Shown: piece by piece, positions 28,899 through 37,007 of the stretch
How positions within the stretch are numbered: the first letter of the stretch is position 1
Layout: each line of letters starts with the position of its first letter
NCBI GenBank assembly: GCA_000620545.1
Contig: JIBA01000013.1
Location: forward strand, 248,001-312,000
Reading direction: 5' to 3'
Origin: Intrasporangiaceae bacterium URHB0013
Lineage (GTDB): Bacteria; Actinomycetota; Actinomycetes; Actinomycetales; Dermatophilaceae
Length of the DNA stretch: 64,000 nt
Position numbers and translations under genes: made by a program
Notes under the pieces: generated by a model
What the model saw: the letters and a program-made list of their open reading frames with translations, nothing else
Databases searched by the model: none
What the model was told of the DNA's origin: nothing

Positions 28899-28929
28899 TT
28901 GGGACCGGCGGTACCCGGTGCGCTAATGT
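28899..28929 (+). promoter_or_regulatory. Possible tRNA-Pro promoter
   Basis: TTGGGA (28899-28904), 19 nt, then TAATGT (28924-28929). The first tRNA base is 22 nt past the -10. Confidence 0.4.
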
Positions 28930-28950
28930 TCCTTTCGCCCCGAGGGGCAT

Positions 28951-29024
<74 letters not shown>

Positions 29025-29042
29025 CCGAAGAAGCAGCAGGTC

Positions 29043-29076
29043 AGAGGCCGTTCCCGCACCAGCGGGGACGGCCTCT
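29043..29076 (+). terminator. Terminator hairpin after tRNA-Pro
   Basis: A 15-bp stem, 29043-29057 with 29062-29076, has one G-U pair and a 4-nt loop, 18 nt after the tRNA. Confidence 0.75.
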
Positions 29077-29177
29077 TGGCTTGCCTGTGCCGAACGCATG
29101 CCAAGACGGGCATGCCGCTCCTTCCCCCAGGACAGGTGCGGCCGGCGTCGAGTACACCGGGGGAGCGTCGGGCGCGC

Positions 29178-29369
29178 CTATCGGTGTAGCTCGGCGCAGC
29201 TCACGCCGAGCCCCCGCGCGAGGATCGCCTCCAGCACGCCGACGAACTCCTGGGTGTCGTGGACCTCCAGCGTGAGGACCGATCGGTCTCCGGTGCGCTC
29301 CGAGCCGACCGCGTACGGCCACAGGTCCGCGTGATCGACCGCCCCTTGGACGACCACCTCCGCTCTCAT
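29178..29369 (-). CDS. Small conserved-type protein (63 aa)
   Basis: From ATG 29369: MRAEVVVQGAVDHADLWPYAV, then RSVLTLEVHDTQEFVGVLEAILARGLGVSCAELHR. The beta-rich first half followed by (V)LTxEVxDxxEfxgxLexIxxxGL resembles a family of small (about 65-75 aa) actinobacterial proteins of unknown function. The frame extends to 29516 with weaker sequence, and a GTG at 29378 is an alternative start. It stands alone, convergent with the tRNA and divergent from the secreted-protein locus. Moderate confidence that it is translated. Confidence 0.5.
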   Translation of the reverse strand: MRAEVVVQGAVDHADLWPYAVGSERTGDRSVLTLEVHDTQEFVGVLEAILARGLGVSCAELHR

Positions 29370-29632
29370 GACTGTCACATGCCCACGGACCGGCTTCGCC
29401 AAACCAACCGGCCCCGGGCCACGCCGACGCGCCAAGGGCGGGCTGAGCGCAAGGCGTGAATCGAGTTGCGGCGCAAGGTGTCCGGGCCACCGCCGCAAGA
29501 ACTTCCTATGTGGCACAAGCTACCCGCAAGGTATGCGCAACGTTGTCCGAGGTGCCCCTGAATCGCCCGATTCGCGTGTCACTGTTCCCTCAACAGCACA
29601 CCGGCAACGGCAACAGCCACCAGGGAAAGGTC

Positions 29633-30142
29633 ATGGACACCATGCGCACTCAGAAGTCCAGCTCCAAGAAGAAGAAGTCCGCAGCCTTCCTCGCCGCCGG
29701 GGTCATCGGCCTCGCGACGGCCGGCGGGGCCTATGCCTACTGGACGAGCCTCGGTGGCGGCACCGGCACCGCGTCCACCCGGGCCGGCGCCGGCAACATC
29801 TTCCTCGTCACCGGCGGCAGCGCCACCGCGATGTACCCCGGCGACGTGGCGCAGACGGTCACCGCGACGGTGAAGAACACCGGCACCGAGAGCTACAAGA
29901 TCCAGGCGGTCAAGGCCTACGTCAGGACGAACAAGGCGAACTGCGACGGCAGCGACTACAGGCTCAACGGCGCCGAGGCCCCGGTCTCCGAGGCCACGGC
30001 CGCCTCGCTCGCCGTCACGCCGGTCAGCCTCGCGCCGGCCGCGACGACGACGGTGGACTACACCCTCCAGTTCAACGACAAGACGACGAACCAGGACGCC
30101 TGCAAGGGCGCCACGGTGACCATCAACTACGTCGCCAGCTGA
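29633..30142 (+). CDS. Secreted protein with TasA/camelysin-type signal segment
   Basis: 169 aa from ATG 29633 with GGGAAAGG upstream. A very basic start (SSSKKKKS) leads into a hydrophobic segment AAFLAAGVIGLATAGGAYAYW and then TSLGGGTGTASTRAG. This pattern (hydrophobic helix, aromatic-W, then a short Gly/Ser/Thr stretch) is that of SipW-dependent TasA/CalY-like surface proteins. The mature part is beta-rich with a NTGTESYKIQAVKAYV segment and two cysteines (NCDGSD, DACKG) that could form a disulphide. No enzymatic motif. It is followed by a 12-bp hairpin. Function unknown; a fibre or surface subunit is an inference. Confidence 0.75.
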   Translation: MDTMRTQKSSSKKKKSAAFLAAGVIGLATAGGAYAYWTSLGGGTGTASTRAGAGNIFLVTGGSATAMYPGDVAQTVTATVKNTGTESYKIQAVKAYVRTNKANCDGSDYRLNGAEAPVSEATAASLAVTPVSLAPAATTTVDYTLQFNDKTTNQDACKGATVTINYVAS

Positions 30143-30146
30143 CACC

Positions 30147-30194
30147 CGGACGGGGTGGGTCGCCGGATCACACCGCGCGGCGCCACCCCGTCCG
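30147..30194 (+). terminator. 12-bp inverted repeat after the secreted-protein gene
   Basis: CGGACGGGGTGG (30147-30158) pairs perfectly with 30183-30194; the loop is 24 nt. It may reduce read-through into the next gene, so the first protein could be made in excess. Confidence 0.45.
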
Positions 30195-30269
30195 TGTGCA
30201 CGCACCGACCTGTCTGACCGGCCTCACGCCGGGAAGCACCCACGACCCGATTCTCTCCGGAGGGCTCCC

Positions 30270-30752
30270 ATGAAGACGCCGAAGACCGCCAGGCCTGCCG
30301 CCCTGGCGCTGCTCGGCGTCTTCGTCGCTCTCGTCGTGTCGGCCAACGGCATCCCGGCGATCGTCCCCGATGCCCTGCGCGACGTCCCCGGGGCAGCCGG
30401 TCTCCGTTTCACCGTCACGGGGAACGCGGGCGATCTCGTCCCCGGCCTCTGGCGCCTGGTTCCGGTCCAGGTCAGCAACCCCGGCCCCCTCCCGATCCGG
30501 GTGACCGGCCTGAGCCTGGGCGTCGCAAGCGACACTGCGCCCGCCCGTCTCGCCGCGACCAATCTGGAGATCCGGCAACCGGCGGTCTCGCAGGACCACA
30601 TGCTCGAGGTGCCTGCTCGTGCGACGGTCACGCTCCCGAGCCAAGGCCTCCGGACGGCGGCGATCCGGCTCCGGGACCTGCCCACCGTCAACCAGGACGG
30701 CTGCAAGGACTGGAGCTTCGCGCTCACCTGGTCCGGGACGGCTCAGCTCTGA
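30270..30752 (+). CDS. Secreted hypothetical protein
   Basis: 160 aa. An N-terminal signal-like helix (about residues 11-26, ALALLGVFVALVVSANG) is followed by a beta-rich domain with RFTVTGNAGDLVPGLWRLVPVQVSNPGPLPIRVTGLSL in part, an NPGPxPIxVxxLxV pattern seen in small extracellular beta-sandwich proteins. One late cysteine (QDGCKDWSF) matches a similar DACKG/GC position in its neighbour. A CTCCGGAGG ribosome site precedes the ATG, and the stop overlaps the next ATG by one base. The function is not recognised; context suggests an exported component working with its two neighbours. Confidence 0.7.
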   Translation: MKTPKTARPAALALLGVFVALVVSANGIPAIVPDALRDVPGAAGLRFTVTGNAGDLVPGLWRLVPVQVSNPGPLPIRVTGLSLGVASDTAPARLAATNLEIRQPAVSQDHMLEVPARATVTLPSQGLRTAAIRLRDLPTVNQDGCKDWSFALTWSGTAQL

Positions 30753-32494
30753 TGCCCGCACCGACGGCGCCCAGGACCCGCGCACGCCGTGCCGCCCCGA
30801 GCCGCGGCGTGCGCGCCCTTCATGTCGGGATCCTCCTCACGGTGCTGATGTCCGTCTCGGGAACCTCCTGGGCCTTCTGGACGGTGACCGGGCGTGGCAC
30901 CAGCAGTGCCGCGACGGCAACCATCAGCCCACCGTCGTCGGTCACGGCCGCCGCGGCGAACGGTGCCACCAGCGTCACCGTGACCTGGGCCGCGCCGAGT
31001 GCCGGCGTGGCGCCCACGGGCTATCGCGTCGAGCGCACCAGCATCGCGAGCGGTGTCACCGTTCCTGCCTGCGGGAGCTCGCCGTCGAGCCTGCTGTCCA
31101 CGACGTCGTGCACCGACGTGTCAGTGCCGGACGGCACGTACCGCTTCACGGTCGTCGCCGTGCGCTCCGGGTGGACGGCAACGAGCACCCCTAGCGACCC
31201 CGTGACCGTCCAGGCTGCTGTCGCCACGAGCACCTCGGTGGCCTCGACGGCCAACCCGTCGGTCGTCGGCCAGTCCGTCACCTACACCGCGAAGGTCACT
31301 GCGGTGTCCGGTGCCCCGACCGGACCGGTCGTCTTCCGTGACGGCGGGTCCGCCCTCACGTGCTCCGGTGGGTCCCAGACGCTCGTCTCGGGCACGGCGA
31401 CGTGCACCGTCGGCCACCCGTTCGCGGGCACGCGCTCGATCACGGCCACGTATGCCGGTTTGACGCCCTACGCGGCATCGTCGTCCGCCCCGCTCCTCCA
31501 GCTCGTCGGCGCCGCCTCGACGACGACGACGCTCGTCTCGTCGACGAACCCGTCGTTCGTCGGTCAGCCGGTGACCTACACCGCCACGGTGTCGGCGGCA
31601 TCGCCCGGAGGGGGCACCCCGTCCGGGGCGGTCACCTTCAAGGACGGCACCACGACACTCACGTGCGTGGGTGGCAGCCAGACCCTCGGCTCCGGCTCCG
31701 CGACCTGCGTGGTCAGCCACACCTCCGCCTCGACACGAGGCGTCACCGCCGTCTACGGCGGTTCGAGCAACCACCTGGCCTCCACGTCGACGGTCGTCAG
31801 CCAGGTCGTGGGCGCGGCAGGCACGACGACGACCCTGACCACCTCGGCAGCAACCGTTCGGACCGGTCAGAGCGTCACCTACACCGCGACCGTGGCGGTG
31901 ACGGCGCCGGGCGGGGGAGTGCCGGCCGGGACCGTCACCTTCAAGGACGGCGCGACGCCGATCAGCTGCTCCGCCGGCACGCAGGCCCTCAACGGAGCCG
32001 GCGTCGCCACCTGCATCACGTCGTTCACGACGTCCGGCTCACGGTCGGTCACGGCGACGTACGCCGGCTCCGCGAACCACACACCCTCGACCTCGGCCTC
32101 GGTCACCCAGGGGGTCGTCAACGGACAGGCGGCCGGACTCGTGTTCTCCGCCGTCACGGTCAACGGCGTCTCGGTGACACCCAGCTGTACCGGCGCCACC
32201 GGCTCCTCCTACAGCTGCACGGTCTCCGGTGGCAACAACGCGGCCGTCGTCGCAAGGGTCGGCTTCGCGACGAGCGCGAACGTCCCCGTCGCCTACAGCT
32301 CCGTGACGGAGACGATCGGCCGGTCGAGCACCGGCAAGGTCGCCGGCACGGGCACGGTGACCGTGGCTCCGGACGGCACCAGCTCGACGGCCACGGTCTC
32401 CGCGACGAAGAACGGCACGAACGCCGCAGCAGTCACCGTCACCTTCACGGAGGCGGGCGGCGCGACCTGGACGGCTGTCCTGAACCTCGTCTGA
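30752..32494 (+). CDS. Secreted Ig-like repeat protein with SipW-type signal
   Basis: 580 aa. Basic leader, hydrophobic segment VGILLTVLMSVSGTSWAFW, then TVTGRGTSSAATATIS, the same aromatic-W plus Gly/Ser pattern as the gene at 29633. A fibronectin-III-like domain (about 57-155) is followed by three Ig-like repeats of about 100 residues (about 157-252, 253-355, 356-455), each beginning TSTSV/TTTTL, SVTYTAxV and ending SxTATYxGsxxxxxSTS with a conserved Cys pair (LTC...ATC). A last beta-rich domain (455-580) follows. There is no LPXTG or transmembrane anchor. Probably an extracellular adhesive or matrix protein; no enzyme domain. Confidence 0.8.
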   Translation: MPAPTAPRTRARRAAPSRGVRALHVGILLTVLMSVSGTSWAFWTVTGRGTSSAATATISPPSSVTAAAANGATSVTVTWAAPSAGVAPTGYRVERTSIASGVTVPACGSSPSSLLSTTSCTDVSVPDGTYRFTVVAVRSGWTATSTPSDPVTVQAAVATSTSVASTANPSVVGQSVTYTAKVTAVSGAPTGPVVFRDGGSALTCSGGSQTLVSGTATCTVGHPFAGTRSITATYAGLTPYAASSSAPLLQLVGAASTTTTLVSSTNPSFVGQPVTYTATVSAASPGGGTPSGAVTFKDGTTTLTCVGGSQTLGSGSATCVVSHTSASTRGVTAVYGGSSNHLASTSTVVSQVVGAAGTTTTLTTSAATVRTGQSVTYTATVAVTAPGGGVPAGTVTFKDGATPISCSAGTQALNGAGVATCITSFTTSGSRSVTATYAGSANHTPSTSASVTQGVVNGQAAGLVFSAVTVNGVSVTPSCTGATGSSYSCTVSGGNNAAVVARVGFATSANVPVAYSSVTETIGRSSTGKVAGTGTVTVAPDGTSSTATVSATKNGTNAAAVTVTFTEAGGATWTAVLNLV

Positions 32495-32530
32495 CCCACG
32501 TCCGTACCGTCCTCCTGAGAGGGCCTGCGG

Positions 32531-33334
32531 TCAGTCGCGGCGGGCGAGCGAGAGCGCTCGTGCGCGCACCGCCTTGACGCCCTTGCGGGTCCGTCGGCGC
32601 GCACCTGCGTACACCTGCCGGCTCCGCGAGGGCTTGCTGGTGGGGTCGACGGTCAGGGCCCAGTAGCTCGTGGACTTCTTGACGGAGGCGACCGTCGGCT
32701 TGTGGTACGGCGGATCCAGGGTGAGGTGCGGGCGCTCCCACGCCACGTTGCGCTTGACGACCTTCGCCGGGGAGCCGGCGCCCACGACGTTGTTGGGCAG
32801 CGAACGAGTCACGATGGACCGCATACCGACCACGGTGCCGTCACCGATGGTCACACCGCCGAGCACACAGGCGCCGAGGCCCAGCCACACGTGGTTGCCG
32901 ATGACGATCGACCGAGCCGCATTGACGCGCTTGCCTGTGCGGACGTCGAAGATGGGATGACCGTCGTCGGCGCGGATCTGGATGTCGGAGGCGATCATGA
33001 CGTCGTCGCCGATGGTGATCGAGCTGCCCTCCGCCGTCGACATGGCCACCGTCGTCGTCGACGACACGTTCTTGCCGATGCGCACCTGGCAGCCGTCGCC
33101 GACGCGGATCGCCGCCCGGAGGCCGGGAACGCCCTTGCTGCTCGCGATCTCCACGAGGCCGTCGTCGCAGTCGAAGTCGACGATCAGCTCGGCGATGTTC
33201 TGCTGGGTCGCGACGCGCAGCACGTTGTTGCGTCCACGGAACTTGATGCGGATGTTCTTGTCGACAGTGCCGCAGAACTCGATGCGGTTCCCCCGGTCGT
33301 CGTCGTACGCCTCGAGGGTCGTCACACGGTTCAT
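32531..33334 (-). CDS. Left-handed beta-helix acyltransferase
   Basis: 267 aa. The central part has hexapeptide-type repeats (IGDDVMIASDIQIRADDGHPIFD, VIGNHVWLGLGACVLGGVTIGDG, IVTRSLPNNVVGAGSPAKVVKRN), the signature of LbH acetyl/acyltransferases that modify sugars or other small acceptors; the GHPI histidine is a candidate catalytic base. The N-terminal 100 residues are a beta-rich domain (NVLRVATQQNIAELIVDFDCDDG). The tail is basic. The start ATG is supported by a TAGAGT -10 box 7 nt upstream (leaderless). Acceptor unknown; a role in surface polysaccharide is plausible from the secreted-protein neighbours. Confidence 0.85.
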   Translation of the reverse strand: MNRVTTLEAYDDDRGNRIEFCGTVDKNIRIKFRGRNNVLRVATQQNIAELIVDFDCDDGLVEIASSKGVPGLRAAIRVGDGCQVRIGKNVSSTTTVAMSTAEGSSITIGDDVMIASDIQIRADDGHPIFDVRTGKRVNAARSIVIGNHVWLGLGACVLGGVTIGDGTVVGMRSIVTRSLPNNVVGAGSPAKVVKRNVAWERPHLTLDPPYHKPTVASVKKSTSYWALTVDPTSKPSRSRQVYAGARRRTRKGVKAVRARALSLARRD

Positions 33335-33341
33335 GGCGGCG

Positions 33342-33347
33342 ACTCTA
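33342..33347 (-). promoter_or_regulatory. -10 box of the acyltransferase gene (leaderless)
   Basis: TAGAGT on the minus strand ends 7 nt before the ATG at 33334. Confidence 0.55.
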
Positions 33348-33450
33348 GTGGTTCCCGAGACCTCGTCGAGAACCCAGCCCGAGCTGCCTCCGCCGCGCGT
33401 GGGCGATGTCGTGCAGGGGGGCCGGCGGGGGCTGGGAGACACCACAGTGG

Positions 33451-34884
33451 TCAGGACGACGACATCCGCGAGCGTGCCTCGGCGCGCGTCGACGGCGCGG
33501 GGTGACCGTTCGGCGCGCGGGCCAGGTCCGAAGCGGTGTGCCCCCGCTCCTGCTCTCCCGAATACCGCGACGGGTGGCTCGTGCGGTAGCCATCGCCCTG
33601 GGTCTCGGGTGGGTGAGCCGCCGTTCTCGCGGCTCCGACGGTGAGGACGGCGATCGCCGTCGTGACGGGTACCGCGAGCACGAGTCCGACGGCACTGGCG
33701 AGCGTGCGCACGATCTCCTCGGACAGCGACTCCGTCTGGAGCATGTCGAGAACGGGTCGCTCGTAGAGGAAGAGCAGCAGCAGCACGGGGAGCGCGGCCC
33801 CGGCATACGCGAAGACGATCGTGTAGATCGTCGACGCGATGTGGTCGCGCCCGATGCGCATGCCGGACTGGAAGAGGTCGCGCCGACCCATCGACGGTGC
33901 GGCGGCCCGCAGCTCCCACACCGCAGAGGACTGGGTGATGGTCACGTCGTTGAGCACACCGAGGCCGGCCACGATGATGGCGCACGTGAGCAGGTCCCGG
34001 GGGCTCATCGTCGTGACGAAGGACGCCAGCGTTGCCCCCTCGTCGTCGGCGACTCCGCTGAGACGCCCCATGTCGACCGCCAGCAGGCCCAGACCCGCCG
34101 TGATCGCGACGCCGAAGAGCGTGCCGGCGAGGGCCGTGCTCGTGCGCACGGAGAGCCCGTGCGCGAGATAGAGGACGACGAACATGATCGCCGACGACCC
34201 GATGAGTGCCACGAGCAGGCCCGACTGCCCTTCGAGCAGGGCGGGCAGCATGAACTTCACCACGACCAGGCCACCGAAGACCAGACCGACGAGGGCGAGC
34301 ACGCCACGCCATCGCGCGACGACGGCCACCACGACGAGGAAGAGCGCCAGCATGAGCGACAGCGGCGCCCCGCGCTGAACCTGGAGGAAGGAGTACGTCT
34401 CGGGCTGGCTGTCCTGAGCCGGCGTCCGGAGCAGCGTGACCGTGTCACCCTCCCGCAGGCCCGACGTCGAGATCGCGGGAGGAACCGAGACGGACACGAC
34501 CGGACGGACGTCGCCCGATGTCGCGGTGGGCTGCTGGAGCTGCACCGTGATGGCGCCGCACGTCGGGTCACCGTCGACCGCCTCACCGCCCTGACCCGCC
34601 GCGGACCCCGCGCCGGTCCCCGCGTCCGAACCCTCACAGACGGGCAGAACCTGCCGGACCTCGGCGATGGGGAAGGTCACACCCGGCGCCGCGAAGTCGG
34701 TCGTGCTCACCCGGTCGGGCGTCTCCGCGGTGCCGGGCCAGAAGCGCACGAGGCCGAACAGCGTGCCGGCGCCGACGAGCACGAGGAAGAGGGTGAGCGC
34801 AACCCGCGCCAAGGTGCTCACGGCGACGGTGCCGGACGCCTCGGGGGCAGTGTGGCCGTGGGTGTGCGAGTGTCCGCCGGGCAT
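33451..34884 (-). CDS. YibE/F family membrane protein
   Basis: 477 aa. His-rich N-terminus (GGHSHTHGHT), one transmembrane helix (about 24-46), an extracytoplasmic domain (about 47-170), then at least six more helices carrying the YibE/F core (LEGQSGLLVALIGSSAIMFVVLYLAHGLS, LLTCAIIVAGLGVLNDVTITQSSAVWEL). The C-terminal 60 residues are hydrophilic. YibE/F proteins are transporter-like with no proven substrate; the histidine run may bind metal, which is an inference. It is divergent from pgsA. Confidence 0.85.
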   Translation of the reverse strand: MPGGHSHTHGHTAPEASGTVAVSTLARVALTLFLVLVGAGTLFGLVRFWPGTAETPDRVSTTDFAAPGVTFPIAEVRQVLPVCEGSDAGTGAGSAAGQGGEAVDGDPTCGAITVQLQQPTATSGDVRPVVSVSVPPAISTSGLREGDTVTLLRTPAQDSQPETYSFLQVQRGAPLSLMLALFLVVVAVVARWRGVLALVGLVFGGLVVVKFMLPALLEGQSGLLVALIGSSAIMFVVLYLAHGLSVRTSTALAGTLFGVAITAGLGLLAVDMGRLSGVADDEGATLASFVTTMSPRDLLTCAIIVAGLGVLNDVTITQSSAVWELRAAAPSMGRRDLFQSGMRIGRDHIASTIYTIVFAYAGAALPVLLLLFLYERPVLDMLQTESLSEEIVRTLASAVGLVLAVPVTTAIAVLTVGAARTAAHPPETQGDGYRTSHPSRYSGEQERGHTASDLARAPNGHPAPSTRAEARSRMSSS

Positions 34885-35008
34885 GGTGCCGAGTGTGTCA
34901 GAGCACGAGGGAGCCGCTGCGTCCGCGTCCTCCGACCTGCGTCGCCGGCGCGGACCGCCGTGTCCGGATCGATGCCGAGGACGCGTCTCGAGCAGTCTGA
35001 GCGCCCGT

Positions 35009-35014
35009 TAGGCT
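35009..35014 (+). promoter_or_regulatory. -10 box of the pgsA-DUF881-sbp operon (leaderless)
   Basis: TAGGCT lies 7 nt before the GTG at 35022. Confidence 0.55.
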
Positions 35015-35021
35015 TGCCGCC

Positions 35022-35630
35022 GTGGAGGTCGAGAAGGCGGGGGAGCGCGAGCACGTCGTGACGGAGCGCCTGTTGACGATCCCCAACGTCCTGTCCGTCC
35101 TGCGACTGCTCGGTGTACCCGTCTTTCTCTGGGCGATCATCTCGGAGCGCGACGGACTCGCCCTGTCGTTGCTCCTGCTCTCCGGCGTCACCGACTACCT
35201 CGACGGGAAGATCGCGCGCCAGTTCGGCATGGAGAGCCGTCTCGGTCAGTTCCTCGACCCCATCGCCGACCGGCTCTACATCCTCACGACCCTCGTCGGC
35301 CTCGTGTGGCGCGACATCATCCCCGTCTGGCTCGTGGTCGTGCTCCTGGCGCGCGAGGCCGTCATGGGCGTCATGCTGCTCTACCTGCGCACGAAGGGGC
35401 AGGTAGGCCTCCCGGTGCACTTCGTCGGCAAGGCGGCCACGTTCAACCTCCTGTACGCCTTTCCCCTCCTGCTGCTCGCGCACCGCGACGACTGGCTCGG
35501 AGACCTCGCGCAGCCCATCGGCTGGGGCTTCGCGTGGTGGGGCGTCGTCCTCTACTGGCTCGCCGCTGTGTTCTATGCCATCCAGGCGCGCATGGTGCTG
35601 GCGCAACGTCCCCGGGTCGTGACCCCATGA
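35022..35630 (+). CDS. CDP-alcohol phosphatidyltransferase (PgsA2-like)
   Basis: 202 aa. Membrane enzyme with the CDP-alcohol phosphotransferase motif, read here as DYLDGKIARQFGMESRLGQF followed by LDPIADR (D-x2-D-G-x2-A-R ... G-x3-D-x3-D), on the cytosolic side of a six-helix bundle. It transfers a phosphatidyl group from CDP-diacylglycerol to an alcohol such as glycerol phosphate. Position and neighbours match M. tuberculosis Rv1822 (pgsA2), whose acceptor is also not certain. It overlaps the next gene (ATGA). Confidence 0.88.
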   Translation: MEVEKAGEREHVVTERLLTIPNVLSVLRLLGVPVFLWAIISERDGLALSLLLLSGVTDYLDGKIARQFGMESRLGQFLDPIADRLYILTTLVGLVWRDIIPVWLVVVLLAREAVMGVMLLYLRTKGQVGLPVHFVGKAATFNLLYAFPLLLLAHRDDWLGDLAQPIGWGFAWWGVVLYWLAAVFYAIQARMVLAQRPRVVTP

Positions 35631-36676
35631 GCACCCCGCGCCGACCGGACGAGTCGATGACGCTGCTCACCACGATGATGGAGCGACCGCTCGACGCCGG
35701 CTACCAGGAGGCCACCGACCGGCGGATCGCGGCCGGACTGCCGGGAGCCACCTCGACGCGTACGGTGCTCGTCGTCGTGCTGGCCATCCTCATCGGTTTC
35801 CTCTTCGCGGTCGCCGCGCAGTCGCTGCGGCCCAAGCCCACGGCCGCCGCCGCCGTGAAGAAGGAGCTCGTCACCCGCATCGAGGCACTGCAGAAGCACG
35901 GAAGCGCCCAGGAGAGCAAGGTGGCTGCCCTCGGCAGGCAGGTGCGTGACTACGAGGCCCTGGCCCTGAAGCAGTCGGGCGGCACCGACCTCAGCGGCAC
36001 CATCAAGGCCCTCGAGGTCCAGGCCGGCGCCGTGCCGCTCACGGGACCGGGCCTGACGTTGACGCTCGACGACGCCGCCTCCACGGACACCGACGCCGAC
36101 GCGGGCAGCCGGCCGAGCAGCGGGTTCCAGGAGGGGCGTGTCACCTCCGGGGACCTGCAGATCGTCGTCAACGGTCTCTGGGGCGCCGGTGCGGAGGCCA
36201 TCTCCATCAACGGCCACCGGCTCAGCTCCACGGCCGCCATCCGCTTCGCCGGTCAGGCGATCATCGTCGACTTCCGACCCTTGTCACGGCCCTACGTCAT
36301 CACCGCCCTCGGCAGCCCCCAGGGCATGCAGCAGCTCTTCGAGCCCTCGTTCGCCGGCCTCTACCTCTCGCAGCTGACCGACGAGTACAAGATCCGGTCC
36401 ATCCTGGCCGGTAGTGACTCCCTCACCGTGCCCGGCGACCCCGCAGCTCGGCTCGAGGTCGCGCAACCCGTGGGTCCGCCCGTAGGCTCGACCGCTCCGG
36501 GCACGACCACCCCCCGACCGGGCACGAGTGCGCCGAAGCGGAGCGCGAGTGCGGGTGACGCCCCGACAGCGACCAGCATGGCGACGAACGGCGCGCCGTC
36601 GAAGGCCTCGAGCGGCGCCACCGGCGCGGGGACCGGAAGCCCGGCGTCACCGACCAGTGAGGAGAACCCCTCGTGA
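35627..36676 (+). CDS. DUF881 protein (first of two flanking sbp)
   Basis: 349 aa from ATG 35627. A cytoplasmic start is followed by one transmembrane helix (about 46-66, TVLVVVLAILIGFLFAVAAQ), a short coiled coil (VTRIEALQKHGSAQESKVAALGRQVRDYEAL), the extracytoplasmic DUF881 domain (GPGLTLTLDDA, SGDLQIVVNGLWGAGAEAISINGHRL) and a Ser/Thr/Pro tail. DUF881 proteins are thought to belong to the cell envelope or division machinery (the Rv1823/Rv1825 type), but the role is not proven. It is co-transcribed with pgsA and sbp. Confidence 0.9.
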   Translation: MSTPRRPDESMTLLTTMMERPLDAGYQEATDRRIAAGLPGATSTRTVLVVVLAILIGFLFAVAAQSLRPKPTAAAAVKKELVTRIEALQKHGSAQESKVAALGRQVRDYEALALKQSGGTDLSGTIKALEVQAGAVPLTGPGLTLTLDDAASTDTDADAGSRPSSGFQEGRVTSGDLQIVVNGLWGAGAEAISINGHRLSSTAAIRFAGQAIIVDFRPLSRPYVITALGSPQGMQQLFEPSFAGLYLSQLTDEYKIRSILAGSDSLTVPGDPAARLEVAQPVGPPVGSTAPGTTTPRPGTSAPKRSASAGDAPTATSMATNGAPSKASSGATGAGTGSPASPTSEENPS

Positions 36677-37005
36677 TCCCAGTTCTCGGCCTCATGGCCG
36701 GACTCGCGGTGGGGCTCTTCCTCGATCCCTCGGTGCCGGTGTGGCTGCAGCCGTACCTCCCGATCGCCGTCATCGCGGCCCTGGACGCCGTGTTCGGTGC
36801 CATTCGCGCCATCCTCGACGGCATCTTCAACGACAAGGTCTTCGTCGTCTCGTTCCTCTCGAACGTCGTCGTGGCCGCGTTCATCGTCTTCCTGGGCGAC
36901 CAGCTCGGTGTCGGCTCGCAGCTCTCCACCGGTGTGGTCGTCGTGCTCGGCGTGCGGATCTTCTCGAACGTCGCCTCGATCCGCCGACACCTGTTCAAGG
37001 CCTGA
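36673..37005 (+). CDS. sbp: Small basic protein Sbp (DUF1290)
   Basis: 110 aa, three transmembrane segments: MIPVLGLMAGLAVGLFL, a long central helix IAVIAALDAVFGAIRA, and VVSFLSNVVVAAFIVFLG. The block DAVFGAIRAILDGIFNDKVFV and the end VRIFSNVASIRRHLF are the family signature. The gene lies between two DUF881 genes, as in M. tuberculosis (Rv1824) and Bacillus (sbp near ftsAZ), which hints at an envelope or division complex. GTG start, 4-nt overlap. Confidence 0.92.
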   Translation: MIPVLGLMAGLAVGLFLDPSVPVWLQPYLPIAVIAALDAVFGAIRAILDGIFNDKVFVVSFLSNVVVAAFIVFLGDQLGVGSQLSTGVVVVLGVRIFSNVASIRRHLFKA

Positions 37006-37007
37006 GC

